From: Candidatus Pacearchaeota archaeon
Lineage (GTDB): Archaea > Nanoarchaeota > Nanoarchaeia > Pacearchaeales > GW2011-AR1
DNA: 6,057 bases
Reading direction: 5' to 3'
NCBI GenBank assembly: GCA_002690445.1
Contig: NZER01000501.1
Location: 1 to 6,057, forward strand
Under the pieces are notes generated by a model. That model was not told the DNA's origin. It saw only the letters and a list, made by a program, of their open reading frames with translations, and searched no databases. Position 1 is the stretch's first letter. The number at the start of each line of letters is the position of its first letter. The position numbers and the translations under genes are program-made. Of this stretch, positions 1 to 4,872 are shown one piece after another.

Positions 1-849
1 GAACAGTCTCCTACGTACGTTGACGTACGTACTTATCAATCTATTAAAAAGAAGAGTGATATTATAAATTATAAAGTTGTTGTATTTGATGAAGTACATC
101 ACGTTGCGGCTAAGGTATTATACAAAATAGCTATGAATTGTGATAATGCTATATTAGTAGGTTGTTCTGCTACACCTTACCGTGATGATGGAGAAGACTT
201 ACGAATTGAAGCGGCTATTGGAAAGATTATAAGTAGAGTAACGAAAGATGAGTTAGTTAAGAAGGGATATCTTGTTGATGCTGAAGTCAGATACATTCCT
301 TTAACCAAACCTTCAAAAGAATTTTTAGATTATCATGAAGCTTATGAAAAGTTTATAGTGAATAATAAGGAGAGGAATGATAAGATTGTTAAGGTTGCAT
401 TACGAGAAAGTAAAAACAGAAATGTATTAATACTGATACAAAAGATAGAACATGGGAGAACTCTTCAGGGTGCTTTGTATTTAAATTCTGATGTTTGTTT
501 TATGCATGGTGGTTTACCAAAGAAAGAAAGAATTAAGATGTTTGATGAGATTAGAGAAGGTAAGTATAATGTTACTATAGCTACTTCACTTTTTGATGAA
601 GGAATTGATATTCATAATTTTGAAATCTTAATTCTTGGTGTTGGTGGTAAGAGTAGTGTGAAAGTAGTCCAGAGAGTAGGTAGGTTATTAAGACCGTTTC
701 CTGGTAAAGAAAAAGCAATAATCTATGATTTTATAGATGAGTTTAAGTGGTTACGAGAGCATTATCAAAAGAGAAGAGAGATATTAGAAGAAGATTTTGA
801 AGCGAAAGAATGGGATGAAGAACAACAAAGTTTGGAGGAGTTTAAATGA
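1..849 (+). CDS. Superfamily 2 DNA/RNA helicase, 5'-truncated by window edge
   Basis: This is an ATP-dependent SF2 helicase whose reading frame is open from base 1, so the start and motif I (Walker A) lie outside the window. The visible part is 282 residues. In order it shows a TYQS segment before the Walker B box, motif II DEVH (visible residues 30-33), motif III SAT (56-58) followed by PYRDDG, a motif IV-like NVLILIQ (about 141-147), motif V IATSLFDEGID (193-203) and motif VI QRVGRLLRP (224-232). The C-terminus is short and acidic. The layout fits the UvsW / RAD25-type / ResIII-like helicases common in phages, which unwind branched DNA. The ATG at 133 falls after motif II, so it is not the real start. 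The gene ends in an ATGA overlap with the exonuclease gene, and its last codons carry that gene's SD. The helicase call is firm; the exact subfamily and substrate are inference. Confidence 0.93.
   Translation, partial: EQSPTYVDVRTYQSIKKKSDIINYKVVVFDEVHHVAAKVLYKIAMNCDNAILVGCSATPYRDDGEDLRIEAAIGKIISRVTKDELVKKGYLVDAEVRYIPLTKPSKEFLDYHEAYEKFIVNNKERNDKIVKVALRESKNRNVLILIQKIEHGRTLQGALYLNSDVCFMHGGLPKKERIKMFDEIREGKYNVTIATSLFDEGIDIHNFEILILGVGGKSSVKVVQRVGRLLRPFPGKEKAIIYDFIDEFKWLREHYQKRREILEEDFEAKEWDEEQQSLEEFK
12..31. repeat. 20-bp inverted repeat of tacgtacgt inside the helicase gene
   Basis: Arms tacgtacgt (12-20) and acgtacgta (23-31) are perfect inverted copies around a 2-nt centre (tg). The 8-mer acgtacgt therefore occurs twice. 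It lies in the helicase coding frame, encoding YVDVR, and is much richer in CpG and GC than its surroundings. Its function is unknown; it could be a protein-binding site or coincidence. Confidence 0.4.
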
Positions 850-1412
850 AAAGGTTAGTTGTTGATATAGAAAGTACGGGTTTATCACCTAACATACATA
901 AAGTACTTACGGTTGGGTTATTATTAATAGATGTTGATATAGAAGACCTTAAAATTATTGATGAGAAGCATATTAAAGTATATTCTGCGTATCATAATGT
1001 AGACCCAATTGCTTTATCTGTTAATAAAATTAATTTGGAGAAGCATAATGAGGAAGCTTTACAACCTATAGATGCTTGTAAGGAGATATATAAGTTTATC
1101 TCTGAACATGATTTAACAAGAACACCTTTGTTAGGACATAATGTTAATTTTGATTTAAGATTTTTGGAAGCGTTACATCAACAAGCTAAATATCCTTCAA
1201 TATTCTATTACGAATCGATAGACACCATATCTTTGTGGTTGAGTATGAAGAATTTGGGATTAGTACCACTCGAGTATAAGTCATCACTTAAAGTGTTAGC
1301 GAATTTTTTTAATATAAGTTATGAAGGTGCACATGATGCTTTATTTGATTGTCATATAACAGCACAAGTTTATTACAACCTATTAAGAATGATGAGAGAA
1401 AATGGAAAGTGA
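846..1412 (+). CDS. DnaQ-like DEDDh 3'-5' exonuclease
   Basis: This is a 188-residue stand-alone exonuclease of the RNase H-like DEDDh superfamily. Such enzymes remove 3'-terminal nucleotides using two metal ions. All three Exo motifs are visible. Exo I is VDIESTGL, with D7 and E9. Exo II is GHNVNFDLRFL, with D103. Exo III is HDALFDCHIT, with H163 and D168 at the five-residue spacing expected of the DEDDh subclass. The length is typical for a single-domain proofreading or trimming nuclease, and no polymerase domain is attached. The start is supported by GGAGGAG at 834-840 and by the 4-nt ATGA overlap with the helicase gene, which implies coupled translation. It may proofread in trans for a phage polymerase or process 3' ends during recombination. 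The family is certain; the role is inferred from its neighbours. Confidence 0.93.
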   Translation: MKRLVVDIESTGLSPNIHKVLTVGLLLIDVDIEDLKIIDEKHIKVYSAYHNVDPIALSVNKINLEKHNEEALQPIDACKEIYKFISEHDLTRTPLLGHNVNFDLRFLEALHQQAKYPSIFYYESIDTISLWLSMKNLGLVPLEYKSSLKVLANFFNISYEGAHDALFDCHITAQVYYNLLRMMRENGK

Positions 1413-1848
1413 CTTTAGTGATGAAAAGGGTGTGTTGGGTAAGAAGGAGGAAACTAAATTCAGAGAGTTATTTAAAGATATAAAGTGTTATATTTTACGG
1501 ATACCCGATTACGCTTCAACAGGTAAAAGAACTAAGTCACCAGCAGATTTTTTGGTTGTGAAGGAAGGAAGTAGTTGGATGTTTGAAGTGAAGCATACCA
1601 AGTCACTTACTTCTTTATCTTTTGATAGTATAACTGACCATCAGTTAGTAAGTTTAAGGCAACATCATGAGAATGGAGGTGGTCAAAGTTACCTAGTTAT
1701 TTTTAATCCTGATGGTGTTTGGTTTGTCAATGCCCTTTCTATTATTGCTTACATAAAATCAACTGTAAGAAAAAGTATCCCGTTTTGGTATATAAAATCG
1801 GAAGGCATGTACAAGAATAATTTCATGGAATTTTTTAAACATATATAA
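1402..1848 (+). CDS. RecU-like Holliday junction resolvase (PD-(D/E)XK nuclease)
   Basis: This is a 148-residue predicted nuclease. The segment SPADFLVVKEGSSWMFEVKHT matches the PD-(D/E)XK core, with D49, E62 and K64. The 13-residue gap from D49 to E62 and the ExK that follows equal the D88/E101/K103 arrangement known for Bacillus subtilis RecU. E17 lies 32 residues before D49, as RecU E56 does before D88, but that match could be chance. Downstream, the ITDHQLVSL segment, then a G and SYLVIFN, follows the usual RecU pattern of HQ, helix, G and hydrophobic strand. RecU cuts Holliday junctions symmetrically. Cellular RecU is near 200 residues, so this copy is short, mainly at both ends. The start lies 11 nt inside the exonuclease gene, with only a weak purine-rich SD, so translation is probably coupled. 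It could instead be another restriction-like or archaeal-type (Hjc-like) resolvase. Confidence 0.78.
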   Translation: MESDFSDEKGVLGKKEETKFRELFKDIKCYILRIPDYASTGKRTKSPADFLVVKEGSSWMFEVKHTKSLTSLSFDSITDHQLVSLRQHHENGGGQSYLVIFNPDGVWFVNALSIIAYIKSTVRKSIPFWYIKSEGMYKNNFMEFFKHI

Positions 1849-1871
1849 TTGATTACAATAGTCATTATATA
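1842..1871. repeat. AT-only inverted repeat spanning the end of the RecU-like gene
   Basis: The arms tatataat (1842-1849) and attatata (1864-1871) are perfect 8-bp inverted copies separated by 14 nt. The left arm includes most of the TAA stop of the nuclease gene. An all-A/T stem would be weak, and no U-tract follows (the next bases are ccaccacac), so it does not look like a factor-independent terminator. It could be a protein-binding site or a weak mRNA 3' structure, or chance in AT-rich DNA. Confidence 0.4.
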
Positions 1872-1884
1872 CCACCACACTTTC

Positions 1885-1902
1885 TACATGAAATTTCATG
1901 TA
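1885..1902. repeat. 18-bp perfect palindrome, candidate operator
   Basis: The sequence tacatgaaatttcatgta equals its own reverse complement over all 18 bases. It contains G and C at symmetric positions, so it is not just a run of A/T. It lies 69-86 nt before the start of the winged-helix gene and shares its last two bases with the next palindrome. A dimeric repressor or activator site is the natural reading. As RNA it could form a 7-bp hairpin with a 4-nt loop. Confidence 0.65.
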
Positions 1903-1914
1903 ACATATATGTTA
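1901..1914. repeat. 14-bp perfect palindrome, candidate operator
   Basis: The sequence taacatatatgtta is fully self-complementary over 14 bases. It directly abuts the 18-bp palindrome, sharing positions 1901-1902. Its centre is 14 bp from the previous palindrome's centre. The half-sites share the trinucleotide ACA with the first palindrome but are otherwise different, so the two may bind different proteins. Confidence 0.55.
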
Positions 1915-1918
1915 TATC

Positions 1919-1934
1919 ATATAAATATTTATAT
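1919..1934. repeat. 16-bp perfect A/T palindrome
   Basis: The sequence atataaatatttatat is self-complementary over 16 bases. It is the third palindrome in the array, with its centre 19 bp after the second. It contains a TATAAA that could be a -10 box, so a factor bound here could cover the promoter. Because it is A/T only, chance is a more serious alternative than for the 18-bp element. It may also be a melting-prone or bent DNA element. Confidence 0.45.
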
Positions 1935-1970
1935 AGCTCCTTATGTTATTATATTTGAGGTTGATTAAAA

Positions 1971-2372
1971 ATGCAAAACCAAACAAAAATTGGAAAGTTG
2001 TTGGGTATGATGAGTGAAGGAGTATGGTATAGAGAAAGAGATTTTGTAAGTGATGAAAAGAGTGATGGTGAGAAGTATTTATATTTTCAAAGAGGTCATA
2101 TGGCTTTATCCAGTATGTTATTTTACGGAGTAAAGAAAGGTTATATTGAAAGAAGGAAGAGAACAAGAAGAAACTATGAATATAGGAAGGTGAAGAAAAT
2201 GGTAAAAAATATTATATATGAAGTATCGCCAAAAGGAACTAATCATCCTTTTGCAGATGTTAAATATTTTAGTAATAAACGTAGAGCAAGAAAGTTTGTT
2301 AAAAATAATAAAAAACCTTTACAGTTAAGAAAAGTTTTAAATCCTGGGATATCTACAAGAGATTTGGAATAA
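1971..2372 (+). CDS. Probable winged-helix DNA-binding protein with extra C-terminal domain
   Basis: This 133-residue, very basic protein opens the small-gene run. Residues 5-75 read as a winged helix-turn-helix: a helix IGKLLGMMSEG, a second around RERDFV, a recognition-type helix RGHMALSSMLFYGVKKGYIE, and a basic hairpin RRKRTRRNYEYR as the wing. Residues 77-133 look like a separate small domain (IIYEVSPKG, then KYFSNKRRARKFVKNNKK). The start is supported by GAGGTTGA at 1957-1964. The gene lies just downstream of three palindromes, so it could be their regulator, which is an inference from position. In-frame ATG 2199 has its own strong SD-like sequence and may start a second product. I do not recognise a named family, and the winged-helix reading rests on pattern rather than on alignment. 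Confidence 0.8.
   Translation: MQNQTKIGKLLGMMSEGVWYRERDFVSDEKSDGEKYLYFQRGHMALSSMLFYGVKKGYIERRKRTRRNYEYRKVKKMVKNIIYEVSPKGTNHPFADVKYFSNKRRARKFVKNNKKPLQLRKVLNPGISTRDLE
2184..2201 (+). promoter_or_regulatory. Internal ribosome binding site and in-frame ATG inside the winged-helix gene
   Basis: AGGAAGGTGAAG followed by AAA and ATG at 2199-2201 closely matches the initiation cassette used by other genes here, such as the GAGGTGA before the starts at 2396, 2643, 3254 and 5248. The ATG is codon 77 of the frame starting at 1971. It falls exactly where the basic wing ends and the second domain begins. It would give a 57-residue product ending at 2372. Whether it is used cannot be told from sequence. 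Confidence 0.5.
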
Positions 2373-2395
2373 ATGCAAATAAGAGGTGAACGAAA

Positions 2396-2635
2396 ATGAC
2401 TCCAAAAAAGAGAAGAGAATTGATTGATAAGTTGAAGGAACTATTACGTAGTAAAGGTTACGTAGAGGACAAGTTTGGTAATTTTAAGATGAGTGAGAAG
2501 TTGAGATACAAGTTTAATCCTAACGCTTTAAGGAAGGAAGTTAGATTAATTAGTGGAGAGTGGATGAGGGTTAGGTCAGGTTTTTATAAGGATTTAGTTG
2601 TTACGGAGGAAGGTAAAATACAAGGTATGAGGTGA
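2396..2635 (+). CDS. Hypothetical protein, 79 aa, basic
   Basis: I do not recognise this protein. It starts with a lysine/arginine-rich amphipathic helix (PKKRRELIDKLKELLRSKG). A predicted beta-rich part follows (YVEDKFGNFKMSEKLRYKF, then VRLISGEWMRVRSGFYKDLVV). There are no cysteines, membrane segments or enzyme motifs. A positively charged protein of this size could bind nucleic acid, but that is only a guess. The start has an excellent SD (AGAGGTGA, 2382-2389). The last codons AGG TGA form part of the SD of the next gene, so the two genes should be translated together. Confidence 0.8.
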   Translation: MTPKKRRELIDKLKELLRSKGYVEDKFGNFKMSEKLRYKFNPNALRKEVRLISGEWMRVRSGFYKDLVVTEEGKIQGMR

Positions 2636-2642
2636 ACTGAAA

Positions 2643-3026
2643 ATGGAAAAAGTACAATTAGAAAAGTTAAGTGGTTTTGATTATGATGTAGATGAGAACG
2701 GAGTAAAAACTGTTTCTTTTGATGGATTAGAGAAGAGACAAAGGAACTTATATAAATTGCAGGAACTTCACAGACCTATTATGAAAGCATTTCTTAACTC
2801 ATTAGGATATGAGATTGTTAAGGAGTGGAGTGAAGATGATGGATGGGGAGATGGATTAAAGATTGACCATTTTCAAGTTCGTGATAAGAGAGATGATAAA
2901 ACTGAAATGCACTTAACTGGAAGTGATGATAATACTGCTATTTATGAAGTTGTTGGTGGTAAAGCGTTAAGATGGAACGTACCTAATACAATACCATGGT
3001 ACAAAATGGAAAAAGGAGGTAAGTAA
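2643..3026 (+). CDS. Hypothetical protein, 127 aa, acidic
   Basis: This is an unrecognised soluble protein. Its middle is acidic and rich in aromatics (VKEWSEDDGWGDGLKIDHFQVRD, about residues 60-82). The likely layout is N-terminal strands, a helix around residues 30-55 (EKRQRNLYKLQELHRPIMKAFLNSLG), then mixed strands. No catalytic motif, cysteine or membrane segment is visible. The SD is GAGGTGA at 2629-2635, whose TGA is the stop of the upstream gene. Its own last codons GGA GGT AAG TAA supply the AAGGAGGT ribosome site of the next gene, one base before that gene's ATG. It contrasts with its basic neighbours, so an inhibitor or mimic role is imaginable but unsupported. Confidence 0.82.
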   Translation: MEKVQLEKLSGFDYDVDENGVKTVSFDGLEKRQRNLYKLQELHRPIMKAFLNSLGYEIVKEWSEDDGWGDGLKIDHFQVRDKRDDKTEMHLTGSDDNTAIYEVVGGKALRWNVPNTIPWYKMEKGGK

Positions 3027-3027
3027 A

Positions 3028-3246
3028 ATGAATGTACCAATCTGTGATTTTTGTGTGAGAGAAGGTAAAATTGAATTGTCCAAGTGTAGAATAGGATACG
3101 GAAGGAATAAGGTACATATTTGTAATAATCATAAAGTTGTTGCTAAGGAAAAGACAGATATGGGAGCAGAGAAGTATTTAGATTGGTATTTTACTTTTTA
3201 CAATGAGAACGTTGCTAAGTTTAATAAGACATTTCATCAGAGGTGA
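3028..3246 (+). CDS. Small putative zinc-binding protein, 72 aa
   Basis: This 72-residue protein carries C6-x2-C9 (CDFC) near the N-terminus, C20, and then H30-x-C32-x2-H35 (HICNNH). That spacing could hold one zinc ion, as in small treble-clef or zinc-ribbon knuckles. The remaining half is helical with aromatic residues (KYLDWYFTFYNENVAKF, about 51-67). It lacks any enzyme motif, so a protein- or nucleic acid-binding adaptor is the safest description. The SD AAGGAGGT (3013-3020) is among the best in the window and overlaps the end of the upstream gene. Its own final AGG TGA lies within the SD of the next gene. The zinc binding is inferred from the Cys/His pattern only. Confidence 0.8.
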   Translation: MNVPICDFCVREGKIELSKCRIGYGRNKVHICNNHKVVAKEKTDMGAEKYLDWYFTFYNENVAKFNKTFHQR

Positions 3247-3253
3247 ATTAAAG

Positions 3254-3448
3254 ATGACGGAATTCAAAATTGGAGATAGGGTGGAACATGTTGACAATAT
3301 GGTTGGAATAATAGTTAATGTGAAAAAGAGTCCAGGTAAATACGGTAGAGTTGGTTACTCCTTAAAACGTGATAGTGATGGATTTGTTGTTGATATGATT
3401 GCTGGTAAATGGTTAAAGAGGAGAAGTAGAGAGGATGAATTAAAATGA
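3254..3448 (+). CDS. Small SH3/KOW-like protein, 64 aa
   Basis: The start is set at ATG 3254, not the in-frame ATG at 3203. AGAGGTGA (3239-3246) lies at the right distance from 3254, and the upstream extension would overlap the previous gene by 44 nt with no SD. The protein begins FKIGDRVEHVDNMVGIIVNV. This is the pattern of a small SH3-like or KOW barrel (a GDRV turn, hydrophobic residue, then G-I-V strand). A basic tail KWLKRRSREDELK follows. Such domains occur in many tiny phage and plasmid proteins and usually bind nucleic acid or a partner protein. The stop forms an ATGA overlap with the next ORF. The fold is a pattern-based inference. Confidence 0.8.
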   Translation: MTEFKIGDRVEHVDNMVGIIVNVKKSPGKYGRVGYSLKRDSDGFVVDMIAGKWLKRRSREDELK

Positions 3449-3579
3449 CACAATTAACAAAGGAACAAATATATAAGATGCAACCTGAAGTTGAGAAAAT
3501 ATTGGGTAGAAAGATTCACGGTGTTAAGTTAACTGAGTTAGTACTGTTAATTGAGAATGGTATAGAGAAGGTGAAATAA
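3445..3579 (+). CDS. Small ORF, 44 aa, hypothetical helical protein
   Basis: This ORF encodes MTQLTKEQIYKMQPEVEKIL and then GRKIHGVKLTELVLLIENGIEKVK. It looks like two short amphipathic helices with no cysteines or membrane segment. Support comes from the AGAGGATGA SD at 3430-3438, the ATGA overlap with the upstream gene, and the fact that the stop TAA abuts the next ATG directly (TAAATG). Its last codons GAG AAG GTG AAA supply that gene's SD. I do not recognise a family. It is probably real because it fills the gap exactly with phage-like spacing. Confidence 0.68.
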   Translation: MTQLTKEQIYKMQPEVEKILGRKIHGVKLTELVLLIENGIEKVK

Positions 3580-3720
3580 ATGGATACAGGTTTTAAGAAA
3601 GGAACTGGATGTTTTCCTTGTGAATCTTGTGGAAAACTGACAAGACAAAGAGATTCAAATATTTTACTTTGTGTTGCATGTGAAAAGGAAGCTGAAAAAG
3701 AAAATGAGGAGGTTGATTGA
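3580..3720 (+). CDS. Small zinc-ribbon-like protein, 46 aa
   Basis: This 46-residue ORF has five cysteines: C11, C14, C17, C31 and C34. The pairs CESC (14-17) and CVAC (31-34) are the two knuckles of a classic zinc ribbon, with 13 residues between. The local wording CFPCESCGKLTR, then LCVACE, resembles the short zinc-ribbon proteins found in many phages and bacteria. Their function is generally unknown, and nucleic acid or protein binding is assumed. The SD-like GAGAAGG lies at 3565-3571, nine bases before the ATG. The tail EKEAEKENEEVD is strongly acidic, and its codons contain the AGGAGGT used by the next ORF. Confidence 0.75.
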   Translation: MDTGFKKGTGCFPCESCGKLTRQRDSNILLCVACEKEAEKENEEVD

Positions 3721-3721
3721 A

Positions 3722-3805
3722 ATGAAAGAACTCAAACAAGACCACTTAATTAGTGAGTATGGTACAACTGATATGAGTGCGATTATGAAGATGGAGGGGT
3801 TTTAA
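3722..3805 (+). CDS. Micro-ORF, 27 aa
   Basis: This is a 27-codon ORF beginning MKELKQDHLISEYG and ending KMEGF. Its SD AGGAGGT (3707-3713) is near-perfect and eight bases from the ATG, better than those of many larger genes here. It starts one base after the stop of the zinc-ribbon ORF and ends one base before the next ATG. Its last codons ATG GAG GGG supply the next gene's SD. That makes it either a real microprotein or a leader that couples translation to the 209-residue gene. No motif is visible. Confidence 0.5.
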   Translation: MKELKQDHLISEYGTTDMSAIMKMEGF

Positions 3806-3806
3806 A

Positions 3807-4436
3807 ATGGTATCAGAAGACCCTAGAAGAGATAGAACCAAGAAAATAAAATGGGAAGACCCTATATCATTTGATGGAATACATACTTATCAACTTATTA
3901 TTAAAAGTAGAGCAGTAAATTATTTGGCTACTCATCAAGCAAGTTTCAGAAATTGTAGGATAGTGAAGTTGAAAATTGACGGTACAACAGGATATGTTTT
4001 AGATAATAAGAGGCATGAGATACCATCCATTCCAGGATTGGGGTATTCAGAAAGTTCTACATCATTCGTACAATTAAATTGTACTGTCTTCCACGACAAT
4101 GTCAATTTAATGGATATATTAAACGAAACAAGATTTTTAAAACCCACTACATTATATGTGTTAGAAATGAATATTGAGACTGATAGTGGTATGTTACTAA
4201 AGTTTGCAAGTAGGCAAATGAAGATTGATGCAGTAATATCAAGATTAATTAAATCGAAAGACACGATGGATGTACCTTTACTATTACGTGATATTTATGA
4301 TAAGGAAACGTTAAGACAAGTTAGGAAAGAATTTATAGGAAGAAAATTGTGTTTCATTTTAGTTGGTAAAAAAACAACAAAAGAAACAATTGAATATAAA
4401 ATATTGGAGGATGAGAAAAATGGCAATGCCAAGTAG
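3807..4436 (+). CDS. Hypothetical protein, 209 aa
   Basis: This is the largest complete gene of the small-gene run, and I do not recognise it. The N-terminus is highly charged (SEDPRRDRTKKIKWEDP). Residues about 25-140 look beta-rich, with alternating hydrophobic residues (HTYQLIIKS, CRIVKLKID, SFVQLNCTVFHD, TLYVLEMNIE). Residues about 140-190 look helical and charged (AVISRLIKS, VPLLLRDIYDKETLRQVRKEFIG), followed by a last strand KLCFILVG and a lysine-rich tail. There is no signal peptide, membrane span or obvious catalytic triad. The SD GGAGGGG (3793-3799) fits the start. The 3' end overlaps the next gene by 17 nt. A structural or binding role seems likelier than catalysis, but this is a guess. 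Confidence 0.83.
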   Translation: MVSEDPRRDRTKKIKWEDPISFDGIHTYQLIIKSRAVNYLATHQASFRNCRIVKLKIDGTTGYVLDNKRHEIPSIPGLGYSESSTSFVQLNCTVFHDNVNLMDILNETRFLKPTTLYVLEMNIETDSGMLLKFASRQMKIDAVISRLIKSKDTMDVPLLLRDIYDKETLRQVRKEFIGRKLCFILVGKKTTKETIEYKILEDEKNGNAK

Positions 4437-4602
4437 AGCAATTAATATATTTATTAATGATAAGATTAACACCAAAGCTATAGATTTAAACATTTTTCAG
4501 AAAATTATTAACTTGTTTGATAAGGAAGGGTTTGATTTCAGAGTAGATACTAAATTAAGAATGATTAGGATAAATAACTTAGATAGAAAAAGAAAGAGGT
4601 AG
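4420..4602 (+). CDS. Hypothetical protein, 60 aa
   Basis: The start is set at ATG 4420, which has TTGGAGGATGAG (SD core GGAGG, 4406-4410) nine bases upstream. The in-frame ATG at 4363 would create a long lysine-rich overlap with no SD. The protein reads MAMPSRAINIFINDKINTKA, then a helix LNIFQKIINLFDKEGFDF and a very basic end RINNLDRKRKR. It has no cysteines, and I cannot name a family. The KEGFDFRVDTKLRMIRI segment looks like a helix-turn-strand unit. The stop TAG begins at the last base of the AAAGAGGT SD of the next gene, again implying coupled translation. Confidence 0.75.
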   Translation: MAMPSRAINIFINDKINTKAIDLNIFQKIINLFDKEGFDFRVDTKLRMIRINNLDRKRKR

Positions 4603-4608
4603 ATTAGT

Positions 4609-4872
4609 ATGGTAAAAACAATAAGAAGTCATACGGGTTATGAAGTTCAAGTCTTAACAACTGCAGAGATGACGAAGAAGATTGAGGAATTAGAAGTACA
4701 AGGTATTGTAGTAACACCTGCAATGTGTGATAAAATCCGGAAAGAGCATGCTGATACACAGAAGAAAAGGATTTCTGATGCGAGAAAAGAAGATAATCGT
4801 AAGGAAAGAAATATGCAAAACTATATGAAGGAGGCACAAAATGAGAGAAATGTTAAGGTTGATGGTAAGTGA
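4609..4872 (+). CDS. Hypothetical protein, 87 aa, with charged helical C-terminal half
   Basis: I do not recognise this protein. Residues 1-16 look beta-like (VKTIRSHTGYEVQVL). Residues 17-50 contain a helix TTAEMTKKIEELEVQG and the segment TPAMCDKIRKEHAD. Residues 50-87 are very rich in K, R, E, D, N and Q, and probably form a single charged helix or coiled coil (KKRISDARKEDNRKERN). There is no membrane segment and only one cysteine. The SD AAAGAGGT (4593-4600) sits at the end of the upstream gene. The 3' end overlaps the next small ORF by 32 nt, and the charged tail is encoded over that ORF's strong ribosome site. Confidence 0.78.
   Translation: MVKTIRSHTGYEVQVLTTAEMTKKIEELEVQGIVVTPAMCDKIRKEHADTQKKRISDARKEDNRKERNMQNYMKEAQNERNVKVDGK

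Larger units (their letters stand above)
1849..1970 (+). promoter_or_regulatory. Intergenic control region, probable promoter for the downstream small-gene operon
   Basis: This 122-nt stretch is the only sizeable gap between genes, and it separates the DNA-processing genes from the small-gene run. It is strongly AT-rich and holds three palindromes. Possible -10 elements are TATAAA at 1920-1925 and an extended type TG-T-TATTAT at 1944-1952. The second would start transcription almost on the SD at 1957-1961, so it is less likely. No convincing -35 TTGACA match is present, so a promoter that needs a phage activator or alternative sigma factor is possible. That a promoter lies here is inferred from position; its exact location is not resolved. 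Confidence 0.5.

Noticed and set aside
1842..1871. Possible transcription terminator after the RecU-like gene
   Set aside because: The stem is A/T only with a 14-nt loop and no following U-tract, so it does not meet the pattern of an intrinsic terminator.
1912..2166. Reverse-strand ORF of 84 codons across the control region and winged-helix gene
   Set aside because: It lies opposite a well-supported gene with a good SD, its protein is rich in F, Y, H and S as expected from antisense of AT-rich coding DNA, and it lacks a ribosome site.
2373..2399. 8-codon ORF between the winged-helix gene and the 79-residue gene
   Set aside because: It has no SD of its own and is too short to judge; its ATGA overlap with the next start is probably a by-product of the SD and start sequence.
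3203..3253. Upstream in-frame start for the SH3/KOW-like gene
   Set aside because: It would overlap the zinc-binding gene by 44 nt without an SD, while ATG 3254 has AGAGGTGA at proper spacing.
4363..4419. Upstream in-frame start for the 60-residue gene
   Set aside because: No SD, and the extension is lysine/glutamine-rich sequence read out of frame with the 209-residue gene; ATG 4420 has a strong SD.
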